NCBI GenBank assembly: GCA_034432155.1
Contig: DAOUCP010000123.1
Coordinates: 19,374-83,373, forward strand
Reading direction: 5' to 3'
DNA: 64,000 nt
Source of the DNA: DAOUCP01 sp034432155
GTDB taxonomy: Bacteria; Chloroflexota; Anaerolineae; Epilineales; Epilineaceae
Part shown: one piece after another, positions 44,065-52,084 of the stretch
Layout of the letters: each line of letters begins with the position of its first letter
Numbering within the stretch: the first letter of the stretch is position 1
The notes under the pieces: model-generated
Database searches by the model: none
Told to the model about the DNA's origin: nothing
The model's input: the letters and a program-made list of their open reading frames with translations, nothing else
Position numbers and translations under genes: made by a program

Positions 44065-46032
44065 TTAGCCCTCCGGTTCGACACCGTGACCGTACAGGGC
44101 CCAGGGCACGAAAAGGACGGCGGGCGCCGGCGGCGCAGCCGACCGGACTTCGCCCAAGCGCAGAATGAGGCCACCCTCGCCCACGGCCCACATATGGCTC
44201 GCGTCCGGACCTCCCAGGCCGTAGATGTTGGTGCGCGTCGGCGGCGACGTCTCCGTCCACACACCATCTGCCAGGTTCCAGAGGGCACCGAAGTAGCCGG
44301 CAGCCCATCCCCGGCCGTTGGCATGCACAGCGACAGCGTAAAGGTCCGCTCCGCCCTGACCGGGCTTGGGGGAGACAAGCTGCCAGCCGTCGGCGGTCAG
44401 TTGCAGCTTGGTGTCGTTCTCGCCGACGATCCAACCTGCCTCCGGGCCGGGCAGGCTGAGGCGGCGGAGAAGGGCCGTCGCCGGGTTGGTGACGCGATGC
44501 CACCGGTATTCCTGCAGGCGGTAGATGCCACTGCCGCTCACCGCCCAACCCTCGCCCGGACCGGTGAGCGCGACATCCAGCACGATTTCGTCGGTTGGCA
44601 GCGGCACCTCGTGCCACACCCCCAAGAGGTACCACCACGAACTGGCTTGCCCGGCCGCGCCGCCGACAACCCAGGCCTCACCGCTGGCCAAGGCGTCGAC
44701 GCCGAACAAGCCCGCCTGCGTGGGCACGTCCACCACTGTCCAGCCACGTTCGCCGAAGTGGAGCACCGTCCCGCCGTCGCCAACCGCCCAGGCTTCGGAG
44801 GCACTCGTGGCCGCCACGTCGCGGAGGGTGGCGTTGGTGGGCGAAGCCACGGACTGCCAGGACTGACCGTCGAAGCGCAGAATCCGTCCCTCATGGCCAA
44901 CGGCCCAAGCCTCGTCAGGACTGACTGGGCTTTCTGGCACGCTTGCCACGGCGGTGAGATCCGGCGGGGTGGTCGTCTGCCAGCGCTGGCCATCGAAGTG
45001 CACCAGCGCTCCGCCGCTGCCGACTGCCCAACCATCCGCCGGCGATGACATGGCCAGGGCTTGCAGGTTGTAGATGTACGGCGCGAGGGGGACCTGCTGC
45101 CAGTGCCGCCCATCGTAGTGGTACACCCCGCCGAAGGCGCCGACGGCCCAGACGTCGTCGGGACCCCATGGTTGCACGTCCTCGAGCCAGCCCCACCAAG
45201 GTGTCTCCTGTCTGGTCCAGACGCCGTCGTGGTAGTGCAGGATCCAGGGCTGGCCGTTGATGCCGCCCACCGCCCAACCCTCGCTCGCGGACAGCATGGC
45301 CACGCCGAACAACTCCGGCGCCTCTGGCGCTACCTCTCGGGACCATTGGCCGTCGGCGTAGCGCAGAATGACTGCTGGCTGGTAGCCGCCGACTGCCCAT
45401 CCCAGCGTCGATGACACCATGTCGATGGCGCGGATCTCGGCGGCGCCGACGGCGTGGCTAAGGTGGAGGCCCTCACCATCAAAGTGGTACAGCCCGTGCA
45501 CACCATTGCTCACGCCCGCCAGCCAGCCGTCGCGTTCTGTCAGCATGTCGATCGCTGTGAAGCGAATGCCGTCGCCGATCGCCGTCGATCGCTGCCACGC
45601 ATCAGCCTCGCTGGCCCAGCGCCACACCCGGCCGGTTCCGCGCGCCGTGTGGCCCACCAGCCACACGCTGGCGTCCTCGGCGACGTCCACCGCGGCCAGG
45701 TCGTGCGCATCCGGCATGGGGCTGCGCACCCAAGCACCGTTCACCCATCGCAGCAACTGCCGGCCCACCGCCCAGCCGCCGGACGGCGGCACGAGGGCTA
45801 CGTCCACCAGCCACTCGCGGCAGGGATCGGCCACCTCGCCGGTCGGCCAGCAGCTCCATGTGGACGGCTGAGCCGACGCGGTGTGCCTCGTCTGCGCTGT
45901 GCCCGTCCGATGGACGGAGCCGGCGCCGGTGTGAGGTGGGGCGAGGACGAACGCCGCAATTGCGAGCGCCATCCACCGGCGGATCCTTTGCTGGCGGCGA
46001 GGAGAAGCAGGAGTCGAACGATGCAGGCACAC
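44065..46032 (-). CDS. secreted Ycf48/BNR-like beta-propeller protein
   Basis: 655 residues from the GTG at 46032, which has CGGGAGGT seven nt upstream; the same frame runs on to 47433 but that part lies antisense to the transglycosylase gene. The signal peptide has a basic n-region and MALAIAAFVLAP. The body consists of about ten repeats with the phrase GWAVGxxG followed by ILRFDGQxW-type strands, as in Ycf48-like and BNR propellers common in Chloroflexota. The C terminus reads VLFVPWALYG. In plants and cyanobacteria Ycf48 helps assemble photosystem II; in non-phototrophs such propellers are of unknown use, so no function is claimed. It converges with the FG-GAP gene with only 8 bp between them. 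Confidence 0.8.
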   Translation of the reverse strand: MCLHRSTPASPRRQQRIRRWMALAIAAFVLAPPHTGAGSVHRTGTAQTRHTASAQPSTWSCWPTGEVADPCREWLVDVALVPPSGGWAVGRQLLRWVNGAWVRSPMPDAHDLAAVDVAEDASVWLVGHTARGTGRVWRWASEADAWQRSTAIGDGIRFTAIDMLTERDGWLAGVSNGVHGLYHFDGEGLHLSHAVGAAEIRAIDMVSSTLGWAVGGYQPAVILRYADGQWSREVAPEAPELFGVAMLSASEGWAVGGINGQPWILHYHDGVWTRQETPWWGWLEDVQPWGPDDVWAVGAFGGVYHYDGRHWQQVPLAPYIYNLQALAMSSPADGWAVGSGGALVHFDGQRWQTTTPPDLTAVASVPESPVSPDEAWAVGHEGRILRFDGQSWQSVASPTNATLRDVAATSASEAWAVGDGGTVLHFGERGWTVVDVPTQAGLFGVDALASGEAWVVGGAAGQASSWWYLLGVWHEVPLPTDEIVLDVALTGPGEGWAVSGSGIYRLQEYRWHRVTNPATALLRRLSLPGPEAGWIVGENDTKLQLTADGWQLVSPKPGQGGADLYAVAVHANGRGWAAGYFGALWNLADGVWTETSPPTRTNIYGLGGPDASHMWAVGEGGLILRLGEVRSAAPPAPAVLFVPWALYGHGVEPEG

Positions 46033-46125
46033 CAGAACACCTCCCGGCTGGCGACGAGCGCGCACGAATCGATGCCCGTCCATTGTACACGGATGGGGGC
46101 GAGTGCGCCGGCGATCGATGCGCAT

Positions 46126-46155
46126 TTGACAAGCGAACATCTGTGCGGGTACAAT
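46126..46155 (+). promoter_or_regulatory. strong sigma70-type promoter for the lytic transglycosylase
   Basis: A consensus TTGACA (46126-46131), 18-nt spacer and TACAAT (46150-46155): the best promoter seen in the window. The predicted start is near 46162, giving a leader of about 114 nt to the ATG at 46276. Two similar dyads overlap it. Confidence 0.65.
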
Positions 46156-46170
46156 TGGAACACCTGTTCG
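46134..46170 (+). promoter_or_regulatory. tandem dyad operator overlapping the transglycosylase promoter
   Basis: Site 1 CGAACATCTGTGCG (46134-46147) lies in the spacer; site 2 GGAACACCTGTTCG (46157-46170) covers the predicted start. Site 2 contains GAAC-ACCT-GTTC, a perfect 4+4 dyad like the Gram-positive-type LexA box GAAC-N4-GTTC. Centres are 23 bp apart, about two helical turns. A repressor binding both would block the promoter. LexA is only one possibility. Confidence 0.5.
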
Positions 46171-46275
46171 GGCTCCTTCGCTGAACGTCGCAGTGTGGGC
46201 CTCGGGATGGCAATGGCAGTCCGATGGACAGCGGCCGGTCGGGGCCGGTACCAGAATCAGAACGGGGGTGGCATA

Positions 46276-47043
46276 ATGGACAAGGATCAGGAGATGGTCG
46301 AGCGGATGGATGCCGACTTGGATCCACGCTGGTGGGTGTTTGCCGCTGCCACCGGCGCGCTGCTGGTCGTTGGCGCACTGGCGGGCATTGGCTCGCTCAC
46401 GCACACGACGGGCCGCTCGGACGCGCGCCGGCCCGTGGCCGCCGCCGGTGATCTCGCTGCGTCTGGTGCCGAAGCCGCCGGAGGATGGGCGAGCAGTCGG
46501 CTCGAAAGCGCGGGCCAAATCAGGATCCCCTGGCTGCCACCGACCATCCAGCCGTGGGCCGACGAGCTCGAGGGGGCGGCGGCTCGCTACCGGGTCGATC
46601 CGGAGTTGCTGGCCATCGTGGTGTTGGTCGAGTCGGGCGGCAATCCTGTGGCCCGAAGCCCGAGCGGCGCCATGGGCTTGATGCAAGTCATGCCGTTTCA
46701 TTTCCGGCCTGGTCAGGATGCTTTCGACGTGCGGACGAACATCGACGTGGGAGCACGCTATCTGGCTCAGCAGCTCAAGACCTTCGGCCACAGGGACGAT
46801 CCCGATTGGCAGCGTTCCGTCGAGTTGGCAGCGGCGGCTTACAACGGCGGCCCGGGAAGCGTACGCCGCTACCTGCAAGGTGGCGTGCTGCCCAGGGAAT
46901 CGGCGGCCTATCGGCGGTGGGTCGGGGGGATGTGGCGCGAGCGGCATCAGCCGCACAGTCTGACCTACCAGGCATGGCTCCTGGCCGGGGGGCGGCACCT
47001 GATTGCCGCGGCGCAGCGATCCCTGGCCCTGAACGGCTCTTAG
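46276..47043 (+). CDS. membrane-anchored lytic transglycosylase (SLT domain)
   Basis: 255 residues from the ATG at 46276; the frame is open far upstream but only this start lies behind GGGGGTGG and the promoter. One N-terminal membrane helix (about residues 21-42, WWVFAAATGALLVVGALAGI), a linker, then a goose-lysozyme-like SLT domain (about 90-230): catalytic Glu119 in VLVESGGNP, then SGAMGLMQVMPFH, and the AAAAYNGGPGSV motif. Such enzymes cleave peptidoglycan glycan strands to give 1,6-anhydro-muropeptides, for wall growth or insertion of machines. It would sit on the outer face of the cytoplasmic membrane. The GC-rich hairpin after the gene may terminate its message. Confidence 0.92.
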   Translation: MDKDQEMVERMDADLDPRWWVFAAATGALLVVGALAGIGSLTHTTGRSDARRPVAAAGDLAASGAEAAGGWASSRLESAGQIRIPWLPPTIQPWADELEGAAARYRVDPELLAIVVLVESGGNPVARSPSGAMGLMQVMPFHFRPGQDAFDVRTNIDVGARYLAQQLKTFGHRDDPDWQRSVELAAAAYNGGPGSVRRYLQGGVLPRESAAYRRWVGGMWRERHQPHSLTYQAWLLAGGRHLIAAAQRSLALNGS

Positions 47044-47126
47044 GCCGTCGGGGCGCGCGGTGGCGCCGCGTGCCTGCCGGCCGCACTCCCCGCCGCGTTC
47101 CCAGCGGCGCTTGACGGCCGACCTTC

Positions 47127-47158
47127 CCGGCCGGTGGCCCGCATTTGCCACCGGCCGG
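47127..47158 (+). terminator. 12-bp perfect hairpin after the transglycosylase gene
   Basis: CCGGCCGGTGGC (47127-47138), loop CCGCATTT, GCCACCGGCCGG (47147-47158). Very stable; no long T-run follows (TCTTCCC), so termination is inferred from position only. Confidence 0.5.
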
Positions 47159-47272
47159 TCTTCCCAAGCCAAGTCAACCCGCGATGGCGGCCGAAGTTTG
47201 CGGCCCGCAACGCCACGCGGCGCTCGACCGATCGCTCCCAGAGCCGTGGCTGGGGCACGGCCTCGATGGGTG

Positions 47273-47299
47273 TATAATGCCACTCCCCGCCTTGCGGGG
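47273..47299 (+). promoter_or_regulatory. -10 box and leader hairpin of the Lon-like gene
   Basis: A perfect TATAAT (47273-47278) lies 41 bp before the proposed CTG start; no clear -35 hexamer is found 16-18 nt upstream. Directly downstream, CCCCGC (47285-47290) and GCGGGG (47294-47299) form a 6-bp hairpin with a 3-nt loop, which would be the very 5' end of the mRNA and could stabilise it. Confidence 0.5.
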
Positions 47300-47319
47300 G
47301 CCTGACCTGGAGGTGCTCC

Positions 47320-49809
47320 CTGGCCGCCATCGAGCCGCTGCTGCCAAGCCAACTGTGCCATCGCTGCGATGCCAGTCTGTTCCCATTCGAAACGACGGCT
47401 GAGGTCGAACCCATCGATCAGATCATCGGCCAAGAGCGCGCCGTAGCCGCCATCGAGTTCGGCACGGGCATTCGCCGCAAGGGGTTCAACATCTTCGTGC
47501 TAGGTCGATCCGGCTCGGGCAAGTTCACCACGCTACAGCAGTATCTGTCGCGGCGCTGCCGTGAGGAGCCGGTGCCGGACTCGTGGTGCTACGTGCACAA
47601 CTTCGGCCGCGATCCACATGATGCCTTGCGGCCGCAAGCCCTGCGGGTGCCACCAGGCGATGCCGCGGCGCTGCGTGAGGGCATGGACAGCTTCGTCGAG
47701 GAGCTACTGGCCGAGCTGCCGATGCTTTTCGAGGGCGAGCAGTATCTTGCCCAGCGGACTGCCATCAGTCGCCAGCACCAGGAACGGGCGCGGGCCATTT
47801 TCACCGATGCCGAGAAGAAGGCGCGTGAGCGCAACACCGTCATCATTCGCGGCCCGGAAGGGGTCGGGGTCTTCCCGCTAACGGAAGCGGGCGAAGTGAT
47901 GAGTGGCGACGCCTTCCGCGCCCTGAGTGAGGCCGATCAGGAGGCCTGGCGCAAGCGGATCGAAGCCACCGAGTCCGACCTCGAGCAAGCCATGCGAGCC
48001 GTTCGGAATGTGCAACGGGACGAGCGGCAGGCACAAGCCGCCTTGGACCGCATGATGGCCGGCCGCGTAGTGGTGGCTGCCATGGAGCCGCTGCGGGAAC
48101 GGTTTGCGGGCCAGCCGGCAGTGCTTGCCTACCTGGACGCCGCGGCGGCCGACGTTCTGGACAATCTGGAGTGGTTCCGCGGTCCGAGCGACTCGGAAGG
48201 CAGCAGCGAGGGGGGCGCCGAGGGCGGGGCCGATCGCACCATGGCCACGGGCGGCAGCGTCCATTCGCGCCGCTTGAAGGATCGACGCCTGGAGCGGTAC
48301 CGCGTCAACGTTCTGGTGGAGCACCCCAAGGAGGGCGGTGCGCCGGTGGTCGTCGAGACCCATCCGACGCTTGCCAACCTGCTGGGCCGGATTGAGTACG
48401 AGACGGTGCTGGGCAATCTCGTCACCGACTTCACGATGATCCGCCCGGGGGCGCTTCATCGTGCCAATGGGGGCTACCTGATCCTCGAGGTCCACGAGGT
48501 GCTCAAGGAGGCGCAAGCCTGGAATGGCCTCAAGCGGGCGTTGCGCAACCAGCGCATTCGTTTCGAGATGCCCGATGACAGCAGCGCGGCACCGACGGTA
48601 TCCCTCCAGCCCGAAGAGATCCCGCTGGACTGCAAGGTGGTGTTGGTCGGCGAGCCCGTCGTGTACTTCCTGTTGCACGCTTTGGACGAGGAGTTTCCGG
48701 AGCTGTTCAAGGTCAGTGCCGAGTTCGCGGAGTCCATGGAGCGGTCGGCCGAGACAACCCTCTTGTACGGCCGATTCGTTGCCACCGTCGCCCAGCGCGA
48801 GCAGCTTCTGCCTTTGGACCGGGAGGCTCTGGCTCGGGTGGTGGATCATGGTGCTCGCCTGGCCGAAGACACCCAGCGCCTCTCGACCCGCTTCTTGGAC
48901 ATTACCGACCTGCTGCGCGAGGCCGACTACTGGGCCCGCCAGCGGCAAGCCGACCGAGTCAGCGGCGAAGATGTGCAGCGAGCCCTGGAGGCCCGAACCC
49001 ACCGCCTCGATCTGGCGCGTCATCTGCTCCACGAGGCCTACCGGCGCCAGATCCTGATGCTGGCCACCGATGGTGCTGCCGTCGGCCAGGTGAATGGCTT
49101 GACGGTCGTGTCGCGCGGCCAGTTTGAGTTCGGGGCGCCGGTGCGGATCTCGGCTCGGGTGCGGATGGGTAGCGGCGACGTGGTGAACATTGAGCGCGAG
49201 GTGGAGCTGTCCGGCCCGATTCATTCCAAGGGGGTCCTCATCCTGGCAGGCTTCCTGGCCGGTCGCTATCTGCCTGACGAGCCACTGGCCATGCAAGCCA
49301 GTCTGACATTCGAGCAGTCGTATGCGGAGATCGATGGCGACAGTGCCTCGACGGCCGAGCTGTGTGCCCTCATGTCGGCCTTGGCTGGCGTTCCGCTCCG
49401 CCAGGATCTGGCCGTCACGGGCTCGGTGAACCAGTTCGGCGAGGTGCAGGCGGTGGGTGGCGTGAACGAGAAGGTCGAGGGTTTCTTTGATGTATGCCGC
49501 CAGAGAGCGCTGACGGGCGAGCAGGGCGTCCTGATCCCAGCCTCCAATGTGCAGCACCTCATGCTGCGTGACGACGTGATCGCAGCGGTATCCGCCGGTC
49601 AGTTCAAGCTTTATCCGATTCGCCATGTCGACGAGGCAATCGAGCTCCTGACTGGCCTGCCCGCCGGGGAGCGGGATGCCAGCGGCGAGTTTCCCCAGGG
49701 AACGGTCAATCGCCTCATCGAGGACCGCCTGCGACGACTGGCGGAGAAGCGCCGCGAGCTTGGGCATCCGCCAGACGATGAGACCGACGATCCGCCGGCG
49801 AATGTGTGA
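47320..49809 (+). CDS. Lon-like ATP-dependent protease (AAA_32 / Lon C-terminal domain)
   Basis: 829 residues if it starts at CTG 47320, placed six nt after GGAGGT (47309-47314). The first in-frame GTG (47497) lies only just ahead of the P-loop and would remove family-conserved sequence (FETTAEVEPIDQIIGQERA). N-terminal ATPase with GRSGSGK (about 62-68), a long helical insert, Walker B-like LILEVHEVLKEA region, helical lid, and the S16 protease domain with Ser675 (GDSAS) and Lys718 (NEKVEGFF), 43 residues apart as in Lon. These soluble or membrane-associated proteases degrade damaged proteins. The stop overlaps the next ATG by 8 bp. Confidence 0.88.
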   Translation: MAAIEPLLPSQLCHRCDASLFPFETTAEVEPIDQIIGQERAVAAIEFGTGIRRKGFNIFVLGRSGSGKFTTLQQYLSRRCREEPVPDSWCYVHNFGRDPHDALRPQALRVPPGDAAALREGMDSFVEELLAELPMLFEGEQYLAQRTAISRQHQERARAIFTDAEKKARERNTVIIRGPEGVGVFPLTEAGEVMSGDAFRALSEADQEAWRKRIEATESDLEQAMRAVRNVQRDERQAQAALDRMMAGRVVVAAMEPLRERFAGQPAVLAYLDAAAADVLDNLEWFRGPSDSEGSSEGGAEGGADRTMATGGSVHSRRLKDRRLERYRVNVLVEHPKEGGAPVVVETHPTLANLLGRIEYETVLGNLVTDFTMIRPGALHRANGGYLILEVHEVLKEAQAWNGLKRALRNQRIRFEMPDDSSAAPTVSLQPEEIPLDCKVVLVGEPVVYFLLHALDEEFPELFKVSAEFAESMERSAETTLLYGRFVATVAQREQLLPLDREALARVVDHGARLAEDTQRLSTRFLDITDLLREADYWARQRQADRVSGEDVQRALEARTHRLDLARHLLHEAYRRQILMLATDGAAVGQVNGLTVVSRGQFEFGAPVRISARVRMGSGDVVNIEREVELSGPIHSKGVLILAGFLAGRYLPDEPLAMQASLTFEQSYAEIDGDSASTAELCALMSALAGVPLRQDLAVTGSVNQFGEVQAVGGVNEKVEGFFDVCRQRALTGEQGVLIPASNVQHLMLRDDVIAAVSAGQFKLYPIRHVDEAIELLTGLPAGERDASGEFPQGTVNRLIEDRLRRLAEKRRELGHPPDDETDDPPANV

Positions 49810-52054
49810 GGTCCCGGTGGCCAGAAAGCGCCGGCTGCTGCGACCGAGCCCGGTGGCTCAAAAGGCCCATCTCCTGCGCCTGGTGCCGGTGAGTGGGAAG
49901 TCCTGTCTCCTGCGTCTGACCCGGCTGGCTCGGAAGTCCCACCCCTTGCGTCTGACCCGGCTGGCTCGGAAGTCCCACTCCCTGCGCCTGACTCCGCTGG
50001 CTCTGGCTGCCCTTCTGGCGGGCATCGTCACTCCCGCTCAGACGGAGCCCTCGGCGGACGGCGGCTCCACCATCCAGCGGCGCCATGGCGGGGTGGTCTT
50101 TCCCCTGGGGTTGGTGCCGGAGTATCTGACGACGGCCAACGAGGAGTTCCGCCTCTTCCGCTGGGATGCTGACGAGCAGGCGTGGCAGCACGCTCCGTTT
50201 CAGATCGACGAACGGACCGAACGTGGCCGGCGGTGGGTCGATCACGAGGACGGCATGGCCGATGCCGATGACGAGTTCGTGGCCCTGGTGCGGAGCCTGG
50301 GGGGTCGGGCTCCCGAGACGGCGTGGCCCGACGCAGCCGACGACACCTTGGTGCGCTACGACCTGGAGGTCACCGACCCCTTGGATCCAGGTGCGGTGGG
50401 CTGGCTGCATCTGTTTCGATCCACGAAGCAGCCGCAAGTCGTCCCGACGCTGGTCCGATACTCGGCCGCGACCGGGGAGCTCGCCGGGACCGACTACCGC
50501 CTCGTCCAAGCGCGTGGCTTCCCGGGTCTCGAAACCCTGGAGCTATTCGGCAGCGGCGTGGATGTTCTGGACCGGACCAAGCTGCGGGCCCGCGTTTACG
50601 CCGAAGTGGCGCCTCGGCTGGGGCCGATCCCGCTACCGACGGTCGTCTTTCGCGCCGGGTACACGGAGGAGTCTCCCGAGGTCATCGAGAACGCCCCCGA
50701 TTTCGAGCTGCGGCCGGTGAAGCAGGGGCCCGTTCGACTGGTCCTGGAAGCGGACGGGTCCGGCTTTGCCTACCCGGATGAGGTGCAACTGTTCGCCGCG
50801 TTTGGCCGGCTTGACATACCGCCGATTCCGCCGGAGGTGGAGCAATACCTGAAGCGTCTCGACCTGCACGCTCGGGTGACCGTCGACTTCACCGCGGCGG
50901 CGACGACGGGCCGCTATGCCGACAGCAACCGGCCAGCCGGCGTGGCCGTGGACGGTCAGCCGGAATCGATCCCGGAGCGGCCCATCAGTGACTGGCGACA
51001 GATCGACACGCCGTATGGCGGCATTGTGCTCGTGGTTGGCCGGCCGGCAGCCATGCGCGAGCTCCGGAACTACTACAACGACTCGGGGCGCGATGAGCCT
51101 CCCGGCACGGGCGACAGCAAGGCCTACGGGGAAAATGGCGTCTTCACGGAGGACCTGCGCGCGATCGACCGGATCACCGACTTCCTGGGCTGGCTGGTGG
51201 TGGTGCCCAAGGACAGCCCCGTCGTCGGCGAGCGAATCAGCCAGGAAGTGAAGAATCCGGTGCGCGTGCGGCCCATCCGCGTCGTCCGTGCCGTTCCCAC
51301 TACGGCAGTGGCGACAAGCACGCCCCACGCCACCGCCACAGCAACCGCGCTGCCGCCGACCGCTACGGCGACGGCGGTGCCGGCGACAGCCACCGCCACC
51401 GTTGCGCCGTCGCCAATGGCCATCCGTTTGCCGTACCTCGAGCGCTCGCTTTGGGTGCCCTCACCAACCCCCACCAAGTGCGTCCCGCAAGCCCAGCCGG
51501 TGGACGTCGTGCTCGCCATGGACACCAGCACCAGCATGAGCGAGCCGAGCGGCGAGGCCGGCGGTTCGAAGCTGGCGGGTGCCATTGCCGCGGCGCAGTA
51601 TCTGGCCAGCTTGCTGAAGCCGGATGATCGTCTTGGGGTGGTCAGCTTTCACGGCGACGCTTCGGTGGTTGTGCCCCTGACCACGGACCGGGAGCGACTC
51701 CGGCAAGCACTGGAGCGGTTGCCGGACAGTCAGTCGACGGGGACCCGGATCGATTTGGGGCTGCGCCGCGCCGTGGATCTCCTGCAGGCCAGCGTTCCGC
51801 CGCGGCAGCGGGCCATTGTCCTCTTGACCGATGGCCGACAAGCGGGGGGTGGATCCACCGTCGACGTGCTCGAAGCGGCGGCTTTGGCCCACCAGCTTGG
51901 CATGGCGCTCTTCACCATTGCCCTGGGTCCAGACGCGGACGTTCGTCTGTTGCGGGAGGTGGCCAGTCGTCCCGAATACGCTTACGTAGCACCGAGTGTC
52001 GACGCGCTGCAGGGCATCTACGGCACCATCGCGCAAGTCATCCCCTGTCCGTGA
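49802..52054 (+). CDS. secreted VWA-domain protein with repeat-encoded signal n-region
   Basis: 750 residues from the ATG at 49802 (overlapping the Lon-like stop). The first 65 residues are five copies of a basic 12-residue repeat followed by a hydrophobic core (LALAALLAGIVTPAQT), an unusually long signal-peptide n-region. The mature protein has a large beta-rich domain (about 80-490; DAADDTLVRYDLEV, GFPGLETLELFG), a Thr/Ala/Pro linker, an RLPYLERSLWV motif (about residue 542) and a C-terminal VWA domain (about 570-745) with an intact MIDAS, DTSTS plus later Thr and Asp (LLTDGRQ). VWA domains bind protein ligands through a divalent metal. No ribosome site is evident; translation is probably coupled to the protease gene. 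Confidence 0.78.
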   Translation: MCEVPVARKRRLLRPSPVAQKAHLLRLVPVSGKSCLLRLTRLARKSHPLRLTRLARKSHSLRLTPLALAALLAGIVTPAQTEPSADGGSTIQRRHGGVVFPLGLVPEYLTTANEEFRLFRWDADEQAWQHAPFQIDERTERGRRWVDHEDGMADADDEFVALVRSLGGRAPETAWPDAADDTLVRYDLEVTDPLDPGAVGWLHLFRSTKQPQVVPTLVRYSAATGELAGTDYRLVQARGFPGLETLELFGSGVDVLDRTKLRARVYAEVAPRLGPIPLPTVVFRAGYTEESPEVIENAPDFELRPVKQGPVRLVLEADGSGFAYPDEVQLFAAFGRLDIPPIPPEVEQYLKRLDLHARVTVDFTAAATTGRYADSNRPAGVAVDGQPESIPERPISDWRQIDTPYGGIVLVVGRPAAMRELRNYYNDSGRDEPPGTGDSKAYGENGVFTEDLRAIDRITDFLGWLVVVPKDSPVVGERISQEVKNPVRVRPIRVVRAVPTTAVATSTPHATATATALPPTATATAVPATATATVAPSPMAIRLPYLERSLWVPSPTPTKCVPQAQPVDVVLAMDTSTSMSEPSGEAGGSKLAGAIAAAQYLASLLKPDDRLGVVSFHGDASVVVPLTTDRERLRQALERLPDSQSTGTRIDLGLRRAVDLLQASVPPRQRAIVLLTDGRQAGGGSTVDVLEAAALAHQLGMALFTIALGPDADVRLLREVASRPEYAYVAPSVDALQGIYGTIAQVIPCP
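49817..49996 (+). repeat. five 36-bp in-frame tandem repeats encoding the signal n-region
   Basis: Units at 49817, 49853, 49889, 49925 and 49961, encoding VARKRRLLRPSP, VAQKAHLLRLVP, VSGKSCLLRLTR, LARKSHPLRLTR and LARKSHSLRLTP. Units 4 and 5 are almost identical in DNA, so the array is still changing. Confidence 0.88.
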
Positions 52055-52084
52055 TCGGCCAGGGACACCACCCCGCCTGGGGAA

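Noticed and set aside
46033..47433. N-terminal extension of the Ycf48-like gene
   Set aside because: It lies antisense to the transglycosylase gene and its promoter; the GTG at 46032 with CGGGAGGT is the better start.
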